A DNA stretch of 64,000 bases from Zygaena filipendulae (taxonomy: Eukaryota; Arthropoda; Insecta; Lepidoptera; Zygaenidae): contig OU015649.1 in the NCBI GenBank assembly GCA_907165275.2, forward strand, positions 10,570,001 through 10,634,000, in the 5' to 3' direction. A program made the position numbers and the translations under genes. Below, piece after piece: positions 18,530 through 31,742 of this stretch (position 1 is its first letter; the number at the start of each line of letters is the position of its first letter). Under the pieces are notes generated by a model that saw nothing but the letters and a program-made list of their open reading frames with translations, had not been told where the DNA came from and did not search any database.

Positions 18530-20640
18530 TAAAAAATAAAACTGTTCATTTGATACGTCACTAAAATGGTTTGCTTAGAAATCGAATAACCTAAATCATG
18601 AATTCGGTTCTGTAAAACAAGAGAAGTTCCAGACTGTATTATTATCAAGATATGTAGATTACTGTAAATTTCATTAGTTTGCCCTATAATTGATAACATT
18701 TTTACTCAGTACCAATATTTTTTTCGGTTATATACTCGCTTATAAGTATATTGAAGAAACGTGTGTTTTACTTATAATATTATGTATAGGCATAAAATGG
18801 TACTACAGGGATGAATTTAGAGGAATGCAAACCAGTTAATTAAGAGGATGCCTTGATTACGTTTATTTAGTGCTAAAACAAAATTATTAATACTATGTCG
18901 ATATATAAGAACTTAAGTATTTGGAAATGGGGGTAAGTTTAATCAAAAGATTCCCTGACGTTGCACATGGTGTCAATCTGAAAATGTGTTAAAATAATTC
19001 AAATGGAAATTTTGGAGACCAAGTACTTATGTATTTCTTTCTTGCCTATAAACAGTAGGTACCTATCGAGTTGCTTCCGTCCATAGAGCCTGTAGTATCT
19101 ATTGCAGCCTAATTGATAGGTGCCTCAAGGAGTAGAGACGCACGTAGTGTTGTTCAGTTGTCGGCGAGATGTAAGGGTCGTCGGTCACGTGCCACAATTG
19201 CTATTGGTTTCCATTTAATTCGGCGCGTGCTCCGGTGGCTGGTGCGTACTGACCGCCTGCGTCTCGACCGTCGCCGCTATCAAGCACAAATTGCTGCCAT
19301 CGTCCCGTCACTATCATTTCCTCTGATTGTAGGGTACATGCGGCTATTTCGGCCCGTTGCCTACGTTTAATAGTTTTTTTTTCTGATTTTCTTTCGGTAT
19401 CATTGTTTTTGTTCATCGAAAGTTGAAGGAATAAATACAGAACTTTTAAATTTAAACTATTAACTAACCATTAATTAGAAGTTTCAAACTTTTTATGACT
19501 ATATCCAATTTAGCAAATAATAATTATAACAAATGATGTAGGTATATCGGAGTTATTTCTATATTATCAAATTTAAGTTTGTAAGTTTTATCCTGTAACA
19601 AAAAAATCCCGAGGTAGCCCCGAAATTGACGTGGATGAGACTGCTGGCAACAGCTTTTTCCTGTAAAGTTAGGAGCACGAATAATTTATGTCTTAGAATA
19701 GGAGAGTGCACTTTTCATAGCGATACAAAGAGTTCCAAAATAGACTTGAGTGAAATCGGAAGAAACAGCTACTACCTATAAGATACATATATCTATTATC
19801 TAAGTGACTTATAGAAAGTTTTGATTGCGAAAATTGAGAATTTGTAGAGTCGATTATGTCACTGAATTGAACTAGTAAGTTAGGTACCTACTGAGGCGAG
19901 TCAACTACAAATTACCTAGTAGTCATTGCAGTAGTAGGTAATAGTTATGGTTATTATGCGGATATTAGGGTACTGTGTAGATGGGAGCAACTGTCCCAGG
20001 TCTGGGAGACAAGACAATGGCGCGCGTGACTCCATCTCGGCAACGCAACGTGACATGGTCGCCCCACCTGCCTACTGCGAGGTAGGTACCGGGTAGCAGG
20101 TACTTACCTGTAGCCACTATTGCTGATTGCACAGAATTTCCTATAAACAATAACATCACCGGGATCGTATGATTGCCAATATTGTTCGAGATGGAAAGCC
20201 GAGGTAAATTGTAGTATCGTTAAAATTATATAGTCGAAGTTCGCTCATTGAATACTTACGTTTTAACCGTTAAAGCCCGTTTGATTGATTTCTTTTCCAT
20301 ACTCTTTTTTTTTCGGGGGTTCAAATTGTTTTTATAGAGCCCAGTAAATTTCGAGACGGCTTACGCCGCCTAAAAATTAATTGATCGAATCTCGTTTCGC
20401 GGAGGAAACGGCGTGGAAGAGTTTTAATTAGTGAGAAAAAAGGCACCACAAACTTCCGTTGTAAAAAAAAGATGGGAGACAAGGGTGGGCGTCGGAATAA
20501 AAATCTCCCGCTCTTAATGCGGGCAACATTTGTGTGAGGAAGACGCCAAGTAATGGAAGACAAATTTCAATATAATTTGCAATACATAAGCGTGTTACTT
20601 TAATAGCCCAGAACCACCCTTCAAATTAAACGGAGCTTAA
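18530..20640. other. Gene-free stretch with decayed repeats
   Basis: Traces of Helitron-like ends near 19595-19660 and 19740-19772. GC-richer patches at about 19100-19350, 19990-20100 and 20330-20550 contain short open frames (up to 85 codons) with no recognisable content. No gene is supported. Confidence 0.4.
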
Positions 20641-20780
20641 CTTTTATTTTACTTTTTTCTTCGCTCGGTCGGCTTGATCGTGTTGCGGGCGCGTAAGCAA
20701 GCTCGTCCGCAGCGGAGGGTCAATTCTGCTCGCCCCACAGAGACACTACCGTACCGTCCCGCGTCCGCACCGCTCTAGCA
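20641..20780. other. CpG-rich patch
   Basis: Cluster of CGCTCGGTCGG, GCGGGCGCG and CCGCGTCCGCACCG words in AT-rich surroundings. Possible regulatory element. Confidence 0.3.
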
Positions 20781-20787
20781 TTTATTT

Positions 20788-20876
20788 ATAAGGGTCTTCC
20801 CACATATACCCCCGTTGCATGGCCTGTTGGCCTAATACGAGTATGCAAGTATCGGTATTTGTGTGGAGACCCTTAT
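20788..20876. repeat. Imperfect 89-bp hairpin
   Basis: ATAAGGGTCTTCCCACA is mirrored by TGTGTGGAGACCCTTAT, and GTTGCAT by ATGCAAG. A smaller palindrome GGCCTGTTGGCC sits in the loop. It could be a very small MITE or a structured transcript. Confidence 0.55.
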
Positions 20877-23468
20877 CGAGGCGGGAGTGATGCGCTTTTG
20901 TGTTTTATACATGAACAGAATTGGATTGGACTGCTTTGAGAGAATTTCCAATGCAGTAGGTAGTAGGCTACTGTATTTTTGCAATTATCAGAAAGGTTGA
21001 AATGCAAACTTAGAATTAAAAGCTAATCTTGTTTATTATAGCCGTCATCAATGGGCATTAATTTCTCGCAAGATTTCCGAAATAAAGGTTCCCTACCTAT
21101 TTCCTTTTCTGTACTCCTGTCATAGCGGGACCAAGAGAAATAAGGATGCAAAAAAAAAACAACGTGGATGTACAATTTCATAACAATTGGCTTATTTTTT
21201 TTTGAGGCGTGAAAAAGTAACTGGTGGACAGAAATACAGAGTTAGTTTCGCTTTTACAATAATAGCATGCATGGATGGGTATCATAGATTTGTTAAAATT
21301 AAAATTTTATCGATATCCTAGAAATGTAACTTTCAAAGTGGTAAGGCGCAGGGCGGCCCGCCCCCGCGTTCCCGCACCGCGCCGCGCCACGGGAAAAAAT
21401 ATAATCCGGCCAAATTAATTGCTCCAACTGGCAATAGTGGCGTGGCCGCTATGCCGCCAAATCAAATTAAGGACGCGCTATAAAAACCAAATTAGTGCCC
21501 GCTTTAACCGTGAGAGGGTATTTAGTTACAAGACGTTAGTTCAAATCCAGCCATTTTCATTAACAATAAATATCCCCTCGCAGCCGCGCGGAATCCTTAT
21601 TGTTTTACTTTTTACACCCTCGTACCCCGAGCGGGATGTAGCGGTCCACGTCTTTTCCACTGAGACTGTATAATTTGTTCCTTTTGTTTACTTAGCGGGC
21701 GTAGGTAATAAAAATTTGTCCTGCACGAATAGTATAGACGTTAAATTTTATATAGCCACTGATGTTGGGGCGAGTTTTTGCATTTAATTGGAAAAAAAAA
21801 TATAGGGGCGGTGGGAGCACTTCTGCGGAGATTCTGAAGTAGCAATTGCATGACCATTACAACTTTTTTAATAGTCAAACGCTCGAGACGTGGCTTTTTC
21901 CTTTAAATATTACAGCTGAATCAACCCGAAATTATTTAGTACTAATAGGTATATAGAAAGTTAGTATTACCATACCATACGTTACGTAACGTTAACGTCC
22001 TAAACGTGTGCATTATAATAATCCATAATTTTAATTTGTGTTTTTTTTTTTCAAAACTCCACAGATTTTTGGAAGCAACAATTTCAAACGTGATAAAATG
22101 TACCTTTAAATTTGGAGAAATATTTTGTTATACCTAAGTATAGAAAAGGTTTTATGAAATATATTTATTTCAAACCTTATTTCATATCTTACGCACTTAT
22201 GCCTATACCTATTATTTAAACTTTTGTAAAAACTATTTGAGATTCTTAGACGTTTTGGTATCTATTAAATAAAATAAAAACATAGACATTTCGGTGATAC
22301 CTATTTTACTGTGTTCGCTTCTTTTTGCTCCCTCTCCCACTAACCCTGTAAGTATATTGTTGCATAAGGAATTACAATGATTTACGATATCCTTCCATTG
22401 TATATGTCTAATGTAAACCACAATATGCTACACACGACTTAATAAGCAGTAACAAATGTTCAAATCTCCCTCTGAAACATTGACCGTTATGTTTGAAGAC
22501 TCGCCTCATATTTCAAACACAGATGCACTTATCGCGAAGGGGTGAGCTTGATGTGTTTTTTTTTTCCGCACGTTAAGCCTTAATTACAGGCGATCCGCTG
22601 AATTAGAGGGCGGCGGTGATCTAAAACAATAAGCTGACACTGTCATTAGTGTGCGCCGTCGCAGATTGTTTATAGTTACACCCATACACCTTTCTAATAT
22701 GTCGGTGACCACATTTCTTATTTATTACGGTCTATTATCGTTCGATGTGATACCCTCATATTATAAAAAGCCGGTAAAATTATTAAAAAAACAACTAATT
22801 TAGGTACATAATAATTTCCAAATAATTTCTTTCGACCATTCATAGAACTATCCCTTCACTTTATATCTTATATTACGTACAAAATACATTTTAAACTTCT
22901 ATAGAATATTGACAAGTTTACGCATGGAAATCTATTCAGGACATTCCAATTGTAAATCTAGGTACGTACTGAGTAAACCTCTAAAATCACTGACTGACTG
23001 ATTCAACCCAGAGCCAACCGCTAGGACTAGTCAATTGCAATTTTGCACATAATTTCTATTGTGTACCCAAGAAAGGGTTTTAGGAATTTTATTTTTTTTT
23101 CATTTAACTCAAACCAGTGCTTACAAAAAAAAGTCAAAATTTGGTCATAATAATGGATAGGTATATAGATTACTATAGAGCTTAAAACTCGCTTTTGAGT
23201 GTCGTATAATTATTATATTATTAAAATAACAACTATGATTACAGGAAACATGTTATTTAATGTGGAAGCGATATGATCTTATCTGCGTCGATCCTAATAC
23301 CCGACGTGTGGATATTATCGTGCTACCTGCCGAAATCGCCCCGGATATGCGGCGATATCCGATCCGACACATGGCTTCTCTTACTATCTACAATAAAGTA
23401 TGTTCAGTTCAAATATAATTTTATGTATCACAGTGTTGGTGGTATAGACAGAAAATTTTATTTCATCA
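20877..23468. other. Gene-free stretch
   Basis: CpG-rich patch at 21340-21400 with GCGCCGCGCCACG, flanked by unique-looking sequence to about 21660. The remainder is AT-rich, with a decayed dispersed repeat at 22980-23060. Short open frames up to 84 codons are not convincing. Confidence 0.4.
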
Positions 23469-23516
23469 ATGATTATCTTATCTTATCTTAAAATCTTATC
23501 TTATCTTATCTTAATC
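23469..23516. repeat. TTATC repeat (GATA words)
   Basis: About eight CTTATCTTATC units; on the other strand this is a run of AGATAAG, the GATA-factor core. It is most simply a microsatellite. Confidence 0.7.
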
Positions 23517-23520
23517 TAAT

Positions 23521-23799
23521 ATATATAAATCACGTGTCACGTTGTTTGTCCGCGATGGACTCCGAAACTACTGAACGAATTTTGATAAAATTTTGTAACC
23601 ATTTATAATATGTATTATGGTCCAACTTAAGAGATAGGATAGTTTTTTCCCGGAATTAACGCGGGAACTCCGGCACTAATGTGGGGATCAGCTAATCACC
23701 GTAAACTACTGTCAGGGGTACAACGAAGGACGTACTTTTTTCCCGGAATTCCCGCGGAACTCCGAAATTACCGCGGATGAAATCGCGGGGGATGGCTAG
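23521..23799 (+). mobile_element. Helitron-like copy, subfamily with CACGTGTCACG start
   Basis: TATATATAAATCACGTGTCACG, GACTCCGAAACTACTGAACG, then two terminus-like blocks (GGGGATCAGCTAAT at 23676-23697 and ATCGCGGGGGATGGCTAG at the end). The left part matches 14570-14612 in reverse. The double terminus suggests one copy inserted next to another. Confidence 0.6.
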
Positions 23800-24210
23800 T
23801 AAGATTATAAATGCGAAAGTATATACAGAAAAAACACTACTTTTAACTCGGAATTCCTATACGAAACCTCCGAAACTATAACGTAGGCAAATCCTCGAGA
23901 ACAAGGTAGATATTTGTATACCCTAATATCTAGGTACCTACCTCATAAAATTGTAAAACCTAAGTACAGTTAACATTGAAATAGATAAATGTGCGACATT
24001 AATGATGATCGGTTGAGCCGTTGGCGTAAAAGCGTAACAAATATACCTACATACAAATAATTTTATATTCGCAATTATAATAGCAAGGATAGATACCTAA
24101 ATCCATATAGAACCCCACTTTTGTAAATAAGACTAAAAAGCGGCTAAGGTAAAAACTATATACTTTTATAGTTTTTACTTTAATCCTCTAGGTGAGAGTT
24201 TGTAAATGAA

Positions 24211-24420
24211 CTAGCTGTGCCGCCGCGGATTCACTCACGTGAGTTTCGGAATTCCCGCAGGAACTTCAAAGTATTAATCCTAATTCACTTCTTATAACAC
24301 CAGCTGATTAGCAGTGAAAGTGCCGTTTAAATCGGTCCAACCGTGTCGGAGATTAACCCGCGTGAGTTTCGGAATTCCCGCAGGAACTCTCAACTTCTTT
24401 TATTCTTCTTCCCTTTACAA
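24211..24420 (-). mobile_element. Helitron-like copy with an internal duplication
   Basis: Starts CTAGCTGTGCCGCCGCGG. The block GTGAGTTTCGGAATTCCCG occurs twice (about 24239 and 24363), separated by the body also found near 200 and 53250. The open frame at 24314-24520 is repeat sequence. Confidence 0.6.
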
Positions 24421-25659
24421 TAACAAACACAACAAAGAATTACCGAAATTGGATCAGCAGTGCACACGTGATGCCGTGATCACAGGAAATAGGGATTCAT
24501 TTTTATATATAAATGAATGAATAAACAGTTTGTGTTTAATTTTCTTTTTACAAACAATGATAAAGAAAGATACTTATACATAAATCAATTCTGACAATTT
24601 GTCATTGCAGCCGGCGCGGCGCGGCGGTGAACCACCCTGTATACGACATTATTATCTAGACAAAGCGAACTGTTTGACTATCATGATAAGCTGTGGACTG
24701 CTCATTTCAATTCCGTGTTGTGTAAACGCCCTAATGGACGCCGGTAATGTGACACGCTTGACGATTCTACGCACAAATTGTTGTACGAAACTCTATTACA
24801 ATCTAATGGCTGCCACCGTCTAATTGCAACGTTATTATGTTTTGTTGTGCACGTAGCTTAATGATAGAGCTCAGTAATTACTGGGCGAGGTGAAACCCTG
24901 AAGATGTGTCGAATTGAATCGTCGGCCGCGTAATGAAGGCTCTCGCCGCGCCAAGGTGCGCCATCTTGAATTATTCACGTACATGCGTTTAAAATAAAAA
25001 TCGATCTTCGAGCATAAATACATAATTTTAAATGTAATTATGTATGTTCTATATTACGTTCTGATATTTTTTAATTTGGACGTTCCAACTGCTCATTTTC
25101 AGCATAACTAATTTTGTACCCAAGTTACACAAAAGTATTATCTACGGCAAAAGAAGAGAAGGCTTAATGGTTATTACTATGTCACGATTGTCATCGCGTC
25201 GCGCCGGTTTCACCCGCCATGAAATATGAAAACGGGTATATTCCTCATATCGCACGATCTCGTCGAAGATCTAGGGCGCCGAATGGATTTCGTGAATAAT
25301 TTAACAGACAATGGACTGTCAACTCCTCTGTTCTAATGTTCTCGTATTGTGGCCGGCTGTCACGAGAAAGCGGCATTTGTGCTGCGCGCTGCGTAGCTTA
25401 ATAACTCCCTATATTGTTTGCCCCAGCTCCGTTAATTACCGTGGCTTGTTTTTAAATCTATTTGTTCCTATCGTTATATACATAATCAGCGTAAACCTTA
25501 TTGATTCCGACATGCAAGAAAATAGAAATTACGTTGCTTTAATAAGTATTGTAAATCTTATTGTTCCATAATTAAAAAAAAACACGTGTGAGATGTCGTA
25601 GGACGCCCAACAGAAGAGTAGAATAACATTAGGTATATCCATAAAAATTTATTGATTAA
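24421..25659. other. Gene-free, unique-looking stretch
   Basis: A GC patch at 24610-24640 and moderately GC sequence at 24700-25000 and 25170-25450 look less repetitive than the surroundings. GCGCCATCTTG near 24957 is a Pho/YY1-like word. The 74- and 86-codon frames (24599, 25311) have no recognisable domain. Confidence 0.35.
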
Positions 25660-25847
25660 CTAGCTGTGCCTCGCGGTTTCGCTCGCGGCAATTTCGGAGT
25701 TCCCGCCGGAATTCCGGGATAATGCTTCTCTGTGCCCCTGACAATGTGCATGCCAAATTTCATCCAAATCCGTTCAGTCGTTTTTGCGTGATTGAGTAAG
25801 AAACATCCAAACATCCACACTTTCACATTTATAATATTAGTAGGTTT
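25660..25847 (-). mobile_element. Helitron-like copy, 188 bp, well preserved
   Basis: CTAGCTGTGCCTCGCGG start, TCCCGCCGGAATTCCGGG, CTGTGCCCCTGACAATGTGC, CCGTTCAGTCGTTTTTGCG, and the ATTTATAATATTAGTAGG far end. The minus-strand open frame here is not a gene. Confidence 0.7.
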
Positions 25848-26330
25848 ACATGAACTACAAGAGTTTGAAGGTAGATCTAGCATCTAGTGCCCCGCTCACT
25901 CAAATGGGCAACAATACACGTTGCCTATCCAATGAGGAGCGTTGCAACTTCCGTTCGTAACGAAGCTTTGCTTAAAAAACCTGGAATTACAAATCGTCAA
26001 ACTATCTTTTTAAAACTAATTACCTATTACCTATTATACTATAAGGCGGCCGGTGTGTTCGCTCGCGCTACAGAGTGTGTTCGAAAATCAAGTTGATATC
26101 GTTCAACACACGCACAGCAGTAACAACATACACCACTATCACCTCTACGTTTACCACTAAGCTACGCCAACTTGTGGCGGGACGCGAAAAGCACGAAGTA
26201 TTCGAATGGGTGTATGTCGCTTCTTTACATCATGATAGTATTCTTTAGTAATATTAATATTACTAGTATAGTATTATATTATCTGTGGTAATATGAATGG
26301 GTTGTAACCCTTAAATAAAGTAAGAGTGAA
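25848..26330. other. Gene-free stretch
   Basis: AT-rich; no repeat end or coding frame recognised. Confidence 0.3.
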
Positions 26331-26510
26331 TAGTAAGCGGATTTCCGAGTGGAGTGTGTGCGAGGCGGCGGCGGTCCCGTCGCCCGGTCGGCGACGGTTA
26401 CCCGGCAACCTTTTATTTTTGCCGCGTCGCTGGAGATGGTCCCGGATTGATTTACGGAACGAAGCGCGAGACGCCACCGGCCCCATCGTGACCCGGATTA
26501 CGCCTAACTA
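26331..26510. other. CpG-rich patch
   Basis: GAGGCGGCGGCGGTCCCG, CGGTCGGCGACGG and GCGCGAGACGCC words. Overlapping open frames on both strands reflect composition. Candidate regulatory element. Confidence 0.3.
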
Positions 26511-28020
26511 AGCCTTATGCGGGGTTTACGCAAAACACACGACACGCAACTCTATACGTGACCTGTGTGAAATTGAGAACAGCCTACCTAATAACAAAAC
26601 TGAAGCTTTACATTTATTGGTCTTTCAAATTTGGTAGTAACATATTGTATGAGATATTATGTATAGGTTATCTCTTTCGAAGCAAAATCACGATGCATAA
26701 ACCATCTCAAAATTACTCACTTTTTTAAATTATTATACCTATTAAGACAAAAGTAAGAAGACACGTTCAACCATTAAAGCCACTCTCGACTAACTGGCAG
26801 GCTGAAGCAGGATATTATCGCGCCGCTTGTTGCCCGCGTAAAATAATAATGTTCGAACTTCCGGTGCCGGCGGCGTGGAAAACTTAAGCGAAAAAGGCGG
26901 GAAACGCCTCGACCATTCCCGTTAACTTTGTTAACTACTCAAATGTGACGTCACATAATTTATTAACACATTTCGCTAATACCTACAGCTTGGAATTTGC
27001 TTTAACGAGACTTTATCAGCTCGCCCTCTACGTGCTACGGTTTCGTAGACCCATCGTAGGCGAAACTAAGTATACATTCACTAGCACACAGATAGTTTTT
27101 AAGAAAGTTTTTAGACATCTAGTCTGCAATATATCACGCTTGGTGTCTGTCCACTTCGATATCGACAAGCGAAACTTCAAAACTGCCGGTCGGTCGGGTC
27201 AAACAGAGCCGTCGGACAATCAATAACCGTAACCGCAGATGAGTGCGACCACTCGAATAAATACTGCAGCTGACTATCCAATAAAACACGTGAATCGTTT
27301 ACAATTAAAGCTTTAAATCGGCAATAGGTGTTGCCATAAATCGGACGAGAAAACAATCAGCGAGAGCGCGTCGTTCGCAATTAGCGCTGCGCGGCTCGAT
27401 ATATTTGCATTAATGCTTTCGAAAAATCCGTACGGCAATAACTTTCAGGTGGCGTGTGTAGTGCGCTTTGGACTGTGTGCAGCTTCTACCACAGCCTCAT
27501 AGCCGTGGGGTTTTTGTCACCTGTCGTGTGAAACGCGGTTTTGTTGTTTGGAGAAAAATGATTTCTGTATGGAATTTAACATCTACATGTTTCATATTAA
27601 CATTTTTACTAATTATATATAGGTATAGGTACGTAGGAAAACTGATGTTGCTGTCAATCTATTTGTATCTGCACGCACCACGCGATATTTACTGGATGGA
27701 TTTGAATGAAAATTAATATGTTTAGGTCGTGAATACTTTTTTATCTAAATACATCAAAGAGTTTTAGAAGAAATATCGAAATTCACACGGTTGACGCTGC
27801 GGCTATAATCACTAGTTTTCTTCAAATTCGTAGTTTTTGCTTGATGTGTGTTCAAAAAATATCCTACATACATAATTAAATTTGACTTCATTTGATTTGA
27901 TTTTCAACCGACTTCCTAAAAAGGAGGAGGTTCTCAAATCGACGCGTATGTTTTTTTTCTATATTTAATATAGACTCCACAGTAGGCGTACCTACACATA
28001 TCATTTACCGTTTTATCTAT
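26511..28020. other. Gene-free stretch with unique-looking blocks
   Basis: 26810-27240 and 27340-27480 are moderately GC-rich and show no repeat ends. GGCGGGAAAC near 26897 is an E2F-like word. A known type of lepidopteran repeat (TTCAACCGACTTCC...AAGGAGGAGGTTCTC) lies at about 27904-27935. The 93-codon frame at 26945 is not recognised. Confidence 0.35.
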
Positions 28021-28175
28021 ATTATACTATAATAAAAGAGTAGAATCCGCGATTCTATACATTGAATATTTTAACCTAAAATTGAGAGGGGTGATAAAAA
28101 AAGAGTAACCAAGCCCAAAAAAAAAGTTTGCACAAATATATAGGCTTTGTTTCATCGAAATAGGACATAGGGGAA
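28021..28175 (-). repeat. Dispersed repeat, inverted relative to 39890-40135
   Basis: TACTATAATAAAAGAGTAG, a small hairpin TAGAATCCGCGATTCTA, CCAAGCCC and AGGCTTTGTTTCAT all recur as reverse complement in 39900-40135. It is probably part of the same Helitron-like group, because the other copy ends in a CTAGCTGTGCC terminus. Confidence 0.65.
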
Positions 28176-28344
28176 AAAGTTATCATCAGTTAAAGACTTT
28201 AGCACAATGCAATGGTCGAAAGCTTCGATATAATGTTGCATAACGAACATGATAAAACCTTTTTGGAGATATGCATTTTCTTTCTTTAAATTGATTTTTC
28301 GCGAAGTGACAGTTTTAAGGCTCGGAGAGACAGATGGTGTGATT

Positions 28345-28462
28345 AAAACGTAGTGATTACCTTCTCTCTGGGTGTGATTATATCTCAGAAGGATAACTAG
28401 CAATTCTTCTGAGGATTATATTTTCTTTGAGACCAAAGAGTATATAACCACTACGTTTTAAA
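28345..28462. repeat. Degenerate inverted repeat
   Basis: AAAACGTAGTG on the left is answered by CACTACGTTTT on the right, with partial complementarity between. Possible old MITE. Confidence 0.4.
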
Positions 28463-28499
28463 AGAGTGAGAAAATCTAACGTCATTACTGTCATTGCAA

Positions 28500-28541
28500 G
28501 GGTCGAAAATTCACGCGGGTAAAACCGCGAGCACCAGCTAG
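28500..28541 (+). mobile_element. Helitron-like 3' end fragment
   Basis: TTCACGCGGGTAAAACCGCG then AGCACCAGCTAG, followed by T. Confidence 0.55.
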
Positions 28542-30302
28542 TTATGTCATAAGTAGGTATTTCTGTAATTTGCATAATATGTGCATACCTATTTTGCACA
28601 TCAATAATTTTGTTCTTGGCGGTAATTGAGAATATACCTACTGAGAGTTTTTCGATATTAAGCTGATCGTAGCGATGTATTTCAGCACTGTCGATTTATA
28701 GAGGAGTAAGTACGTTAGCGAACGAACGCGTGATTTACGAAATACCACCCGCCTCGCTGCACTTTACACTTTTGCAGTTCTGCTCGCACCGATGCCCGCT
28801 AATTGATATAGGCTACGACACCGACGCAGCTACTACGTTACGGACATTATATGCCTGCCTTTATTGAAACAAAAAAAAAATTGGTTGAATAACTTTCGAT
28901 ATACAAAAAAAAAATTACAGATCTAAATAATACAGCAAATTATATCTTAGTTTGTCGCATAGGCAAACTGTATAGTATAATGGTATAATTAATTGATCCG
29001 TTCATAATCGGCCGAAAATTTGAGTAACCTAGGACAAAAAGGCCGCACCCTAACGACAACGCATTGTTTTTGGCATCATACAAAATGTAACTGATGAATC
29101 AGGTATACAATGTGCCGATGATACCGTTTACATTTCCTGACTGATTGACTGATTCGTCAATGCCTCGGTCTAGCAATTTTAAATTTTTGCACAAGACTGC
29201 CATTTATTCCTTGCTTCTTGTTGCTTGCCTACAACTCCTACAAGCAATAAGAAAGAATTTTGTGAAAAATTGAAGTCAATTTCAAAAGACTATCAATGTA
29301 CCTACTTAACAGAAAACGCCTTTGTTTTTCTTGTAAGCATTGCGTGGGTGAAGTGAAGCAACTTAGTATGCTAAATAGGGCGACTAAATAAGATACAGTA
29401 TCACTCTTACTATAATCACTCTCCTGATGTATCATACAAAAATAACATCGATTACTCGAGTGTAATCACGTCTCCAGCCGATAAATAGCCAATGAATCTA
29501 ACGCGAATAAGACAATACACATAAAATGCCCATTGTTGAGAGTCTCAGTTTGTACTTTATTGCTTTTAAGTGGTGTATTTATTCAAAGTATGGATTTTAT
29601 TGATTTTTTTTAAAGGTGTATAACAGCTAAATAAAGTCGTAGACACACATGATATGCAACGAACAAATGTTAAACTCTTCTATGTTAATATCCTTATTTT
29701 TGTGCGTGGGCGGATTATATTACATGATCAAAAAACAATACTAGAATCCAAATGAATCTTAAAATACAATAATAGGTCTGCTGTGCAGGAAACGAACAGC
29801 AAGTTAAATGTGTAATATAATGTATGGTATGCAAAGACATTCTATTATTCTATATAAATTGATAGTAGGTAGGTATATGTATAAATGTGTGTAATAATAT
29901 TCGATTCGTTAACCGTTTAACTAGGTACATGGGTTATCTAATAATAATAAGTTATTGACTAACCCCCTTTATTCATAAAAATACATGAAGTTTTATGCTT
30001 AAAATATTTAATATCAAATGGTACCTATTTCGTTCTTTGGTACTAAATAATTTATACACTTTGTCAAAGTTTATTTATTTAGAAAGAAATGAAAAATAAT
30101 TTTGGTATAAACCTCCTTACATGAGAGTGTGTAAATTTACATCCTGTGCTTCAAAATTCAGCTCTACTTTTAAAAGAATATGCTTATTTAGTGGCCGTTT
30201 TCTTTCTTTGTAACGCTTTGTCGCAAACCATTCATAATTTACATGAATATAATATTTATACCCAACTTAGAACACATACCTACATTCAATCGTTCATATG
30301 CA
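28542..30302. other. Gene-free stretch
   Basis: AT-rich; a dispersed TGAC-type repeat copy at about 29140-29205. No coding frame recognised. Confidence 0.4.
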
Positions 30303-30511
30303 TCCTTACTAATATAAATGCGAAAGTGAGTTGTTTGTTTGTTTATTAGTTTGTTTGTTACAATTTGCTTTCACGCCTTAACGGCTTAACCGATCATCCC
30401 GAAGTTTTGCATACACGTTGTCAGGGGTACAGAGAAGGACTTGGCACTTCTTATCCCTAAATTAACGCGGGAACTCTGAAATTGACGCGGGTGAAACCGC
30501 GGGGAACAGTT
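30303..30511 (+). mobile_element. Helitron-like copy (Lep1-type), 209 bp
   Basis: CCTTACTAATATAAATGCG, a GTTT microsatellite, CACGCCTTAACGGCTTAACC, CACGTTGTCAGGGGTACAG, and GAAACCGCGGGGAACAG. The final CTAG is mutated to TTAT. Confidence 0.7.
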
Positions 30512-31539
30512 ATTGTAATAATAAAAATTCTCACCAGCTCAAACCATTTCAAACGATATAATTCGTTATAAAACCAGTGTGGTTATTAAAATAACTCTCT
30601 TCAACTTAGAAGACTAAGTTTTATGCTAAGTCAGAGGAAGTCTGTCTGCCTATCGGAGAGTCAGCAAAAACGATTATTTTCATTTATCACTTTCGATAAA
30701 TATTTAGTCGAGTAACGGTAACAGATAATGCTATATGTCGTACAGAATAAATATGTCAAATGTATATGTATCTGTAGAGACGTTAACAGCGATATTAAAT
30801 AACATCTCTATTCACAATAAAACGTATCATAAAGATGGTATAAATGCTTGTCGCTGGCGCTCGACTGAGAAGCGAATGGCAGCGGAGTGCGGAAGAGCGC
30901 CGTGACACGCCGCAGGGCCTCCCCTGATATATGAAAATATTCAATTTTATAACATTCCGATAAGATATCATCTTTGCCCTGTCGATTCCACATTTTCGGT
31001 GGTGGGGTAACATTATCCGCTGGACAGTGAATGGAGCATGGCGGCGTGCTGTGCGCACGCCTGCGGACGTCGTAACTTAACACTTAATCATTTATTCGGA
31101 CAATTTTTAGTGGCCAACGAAATAGGTATCATCGAGTGTTGGTTACATGGTGAATTAGAAATGATATCCATTAAATTTTTATTCATCTGACACATGCATA
31201 GCTTCTATGCTGAGTATAAAAATATATGATACATAGATATATAGAGCTTTATGAACACCTAGTATTTTTATGATTAAGTATTTTATTTATGTAACCTTCA
31301 ATATTATGTTCGAGTCTTTTTTGTATCTTAGAAAAATGGCAATAAAATTGAAATGCTATCAATAAGTTTTTTCGAATATTAGTGAAGATAACATTTGTTG
31401 AATTATAGAGGGGATATTTAACTTAAAAAACAAATGTGTATTAGTCATAAGTATAACGTCAGTTGTCTGGTACTCATAGTATATCTATACTGGATATCAG
31501 GTAGCAATGTCCGAGCATTATTATTCTTATTATGTATTA
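30512..31539. other. Gene-free stretch with a CpG patch
   Basis: 30850-31080 is GC-richer (GCGGAGTGCGGAAGAGCGCC, GCGGCGTGCTGTGCG). Two overlapping minus-strand frames of about 90 codons there look like composition artefacts. The rest is AT-rich. Confidence 0.35.
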
Positions 31540-31742
31540 CTAGCTGCTCCTCGCGGTTTCATTCACATTAATTTCAGAGTTCCCGCAGGAATCTCGGTAT
31601 AAAAAGTACCCTATGTATTATTCTGATGTATAAGCTATGTTATTGTAAGAAATTAAAATCTATTTAGTGGTTTTTGCGTGGAGGAGTAATAAACATCCAT
31701 ATATGCACAAATATAAATTTTCGCGTTTATAATATAAGTACC
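31540..31742 (-). mobile_element. Helitron-like copy, diverged
   Basis: CTAGCTGCTCCTCGCGG start, GAGTTCCCGCAGGAATC, GGTTTTTGCGTGGAGGAG, and a TTATAATATAAGTA far end. Confidence 0.6.

Noticed and set aside
24849..24900. tRNA-like GCACGTAGCTTAATGATAGAG segment
   Set aside because: The first 20 bases resemble a tRNA D-arm, but no matching anticodon or T arm follows.
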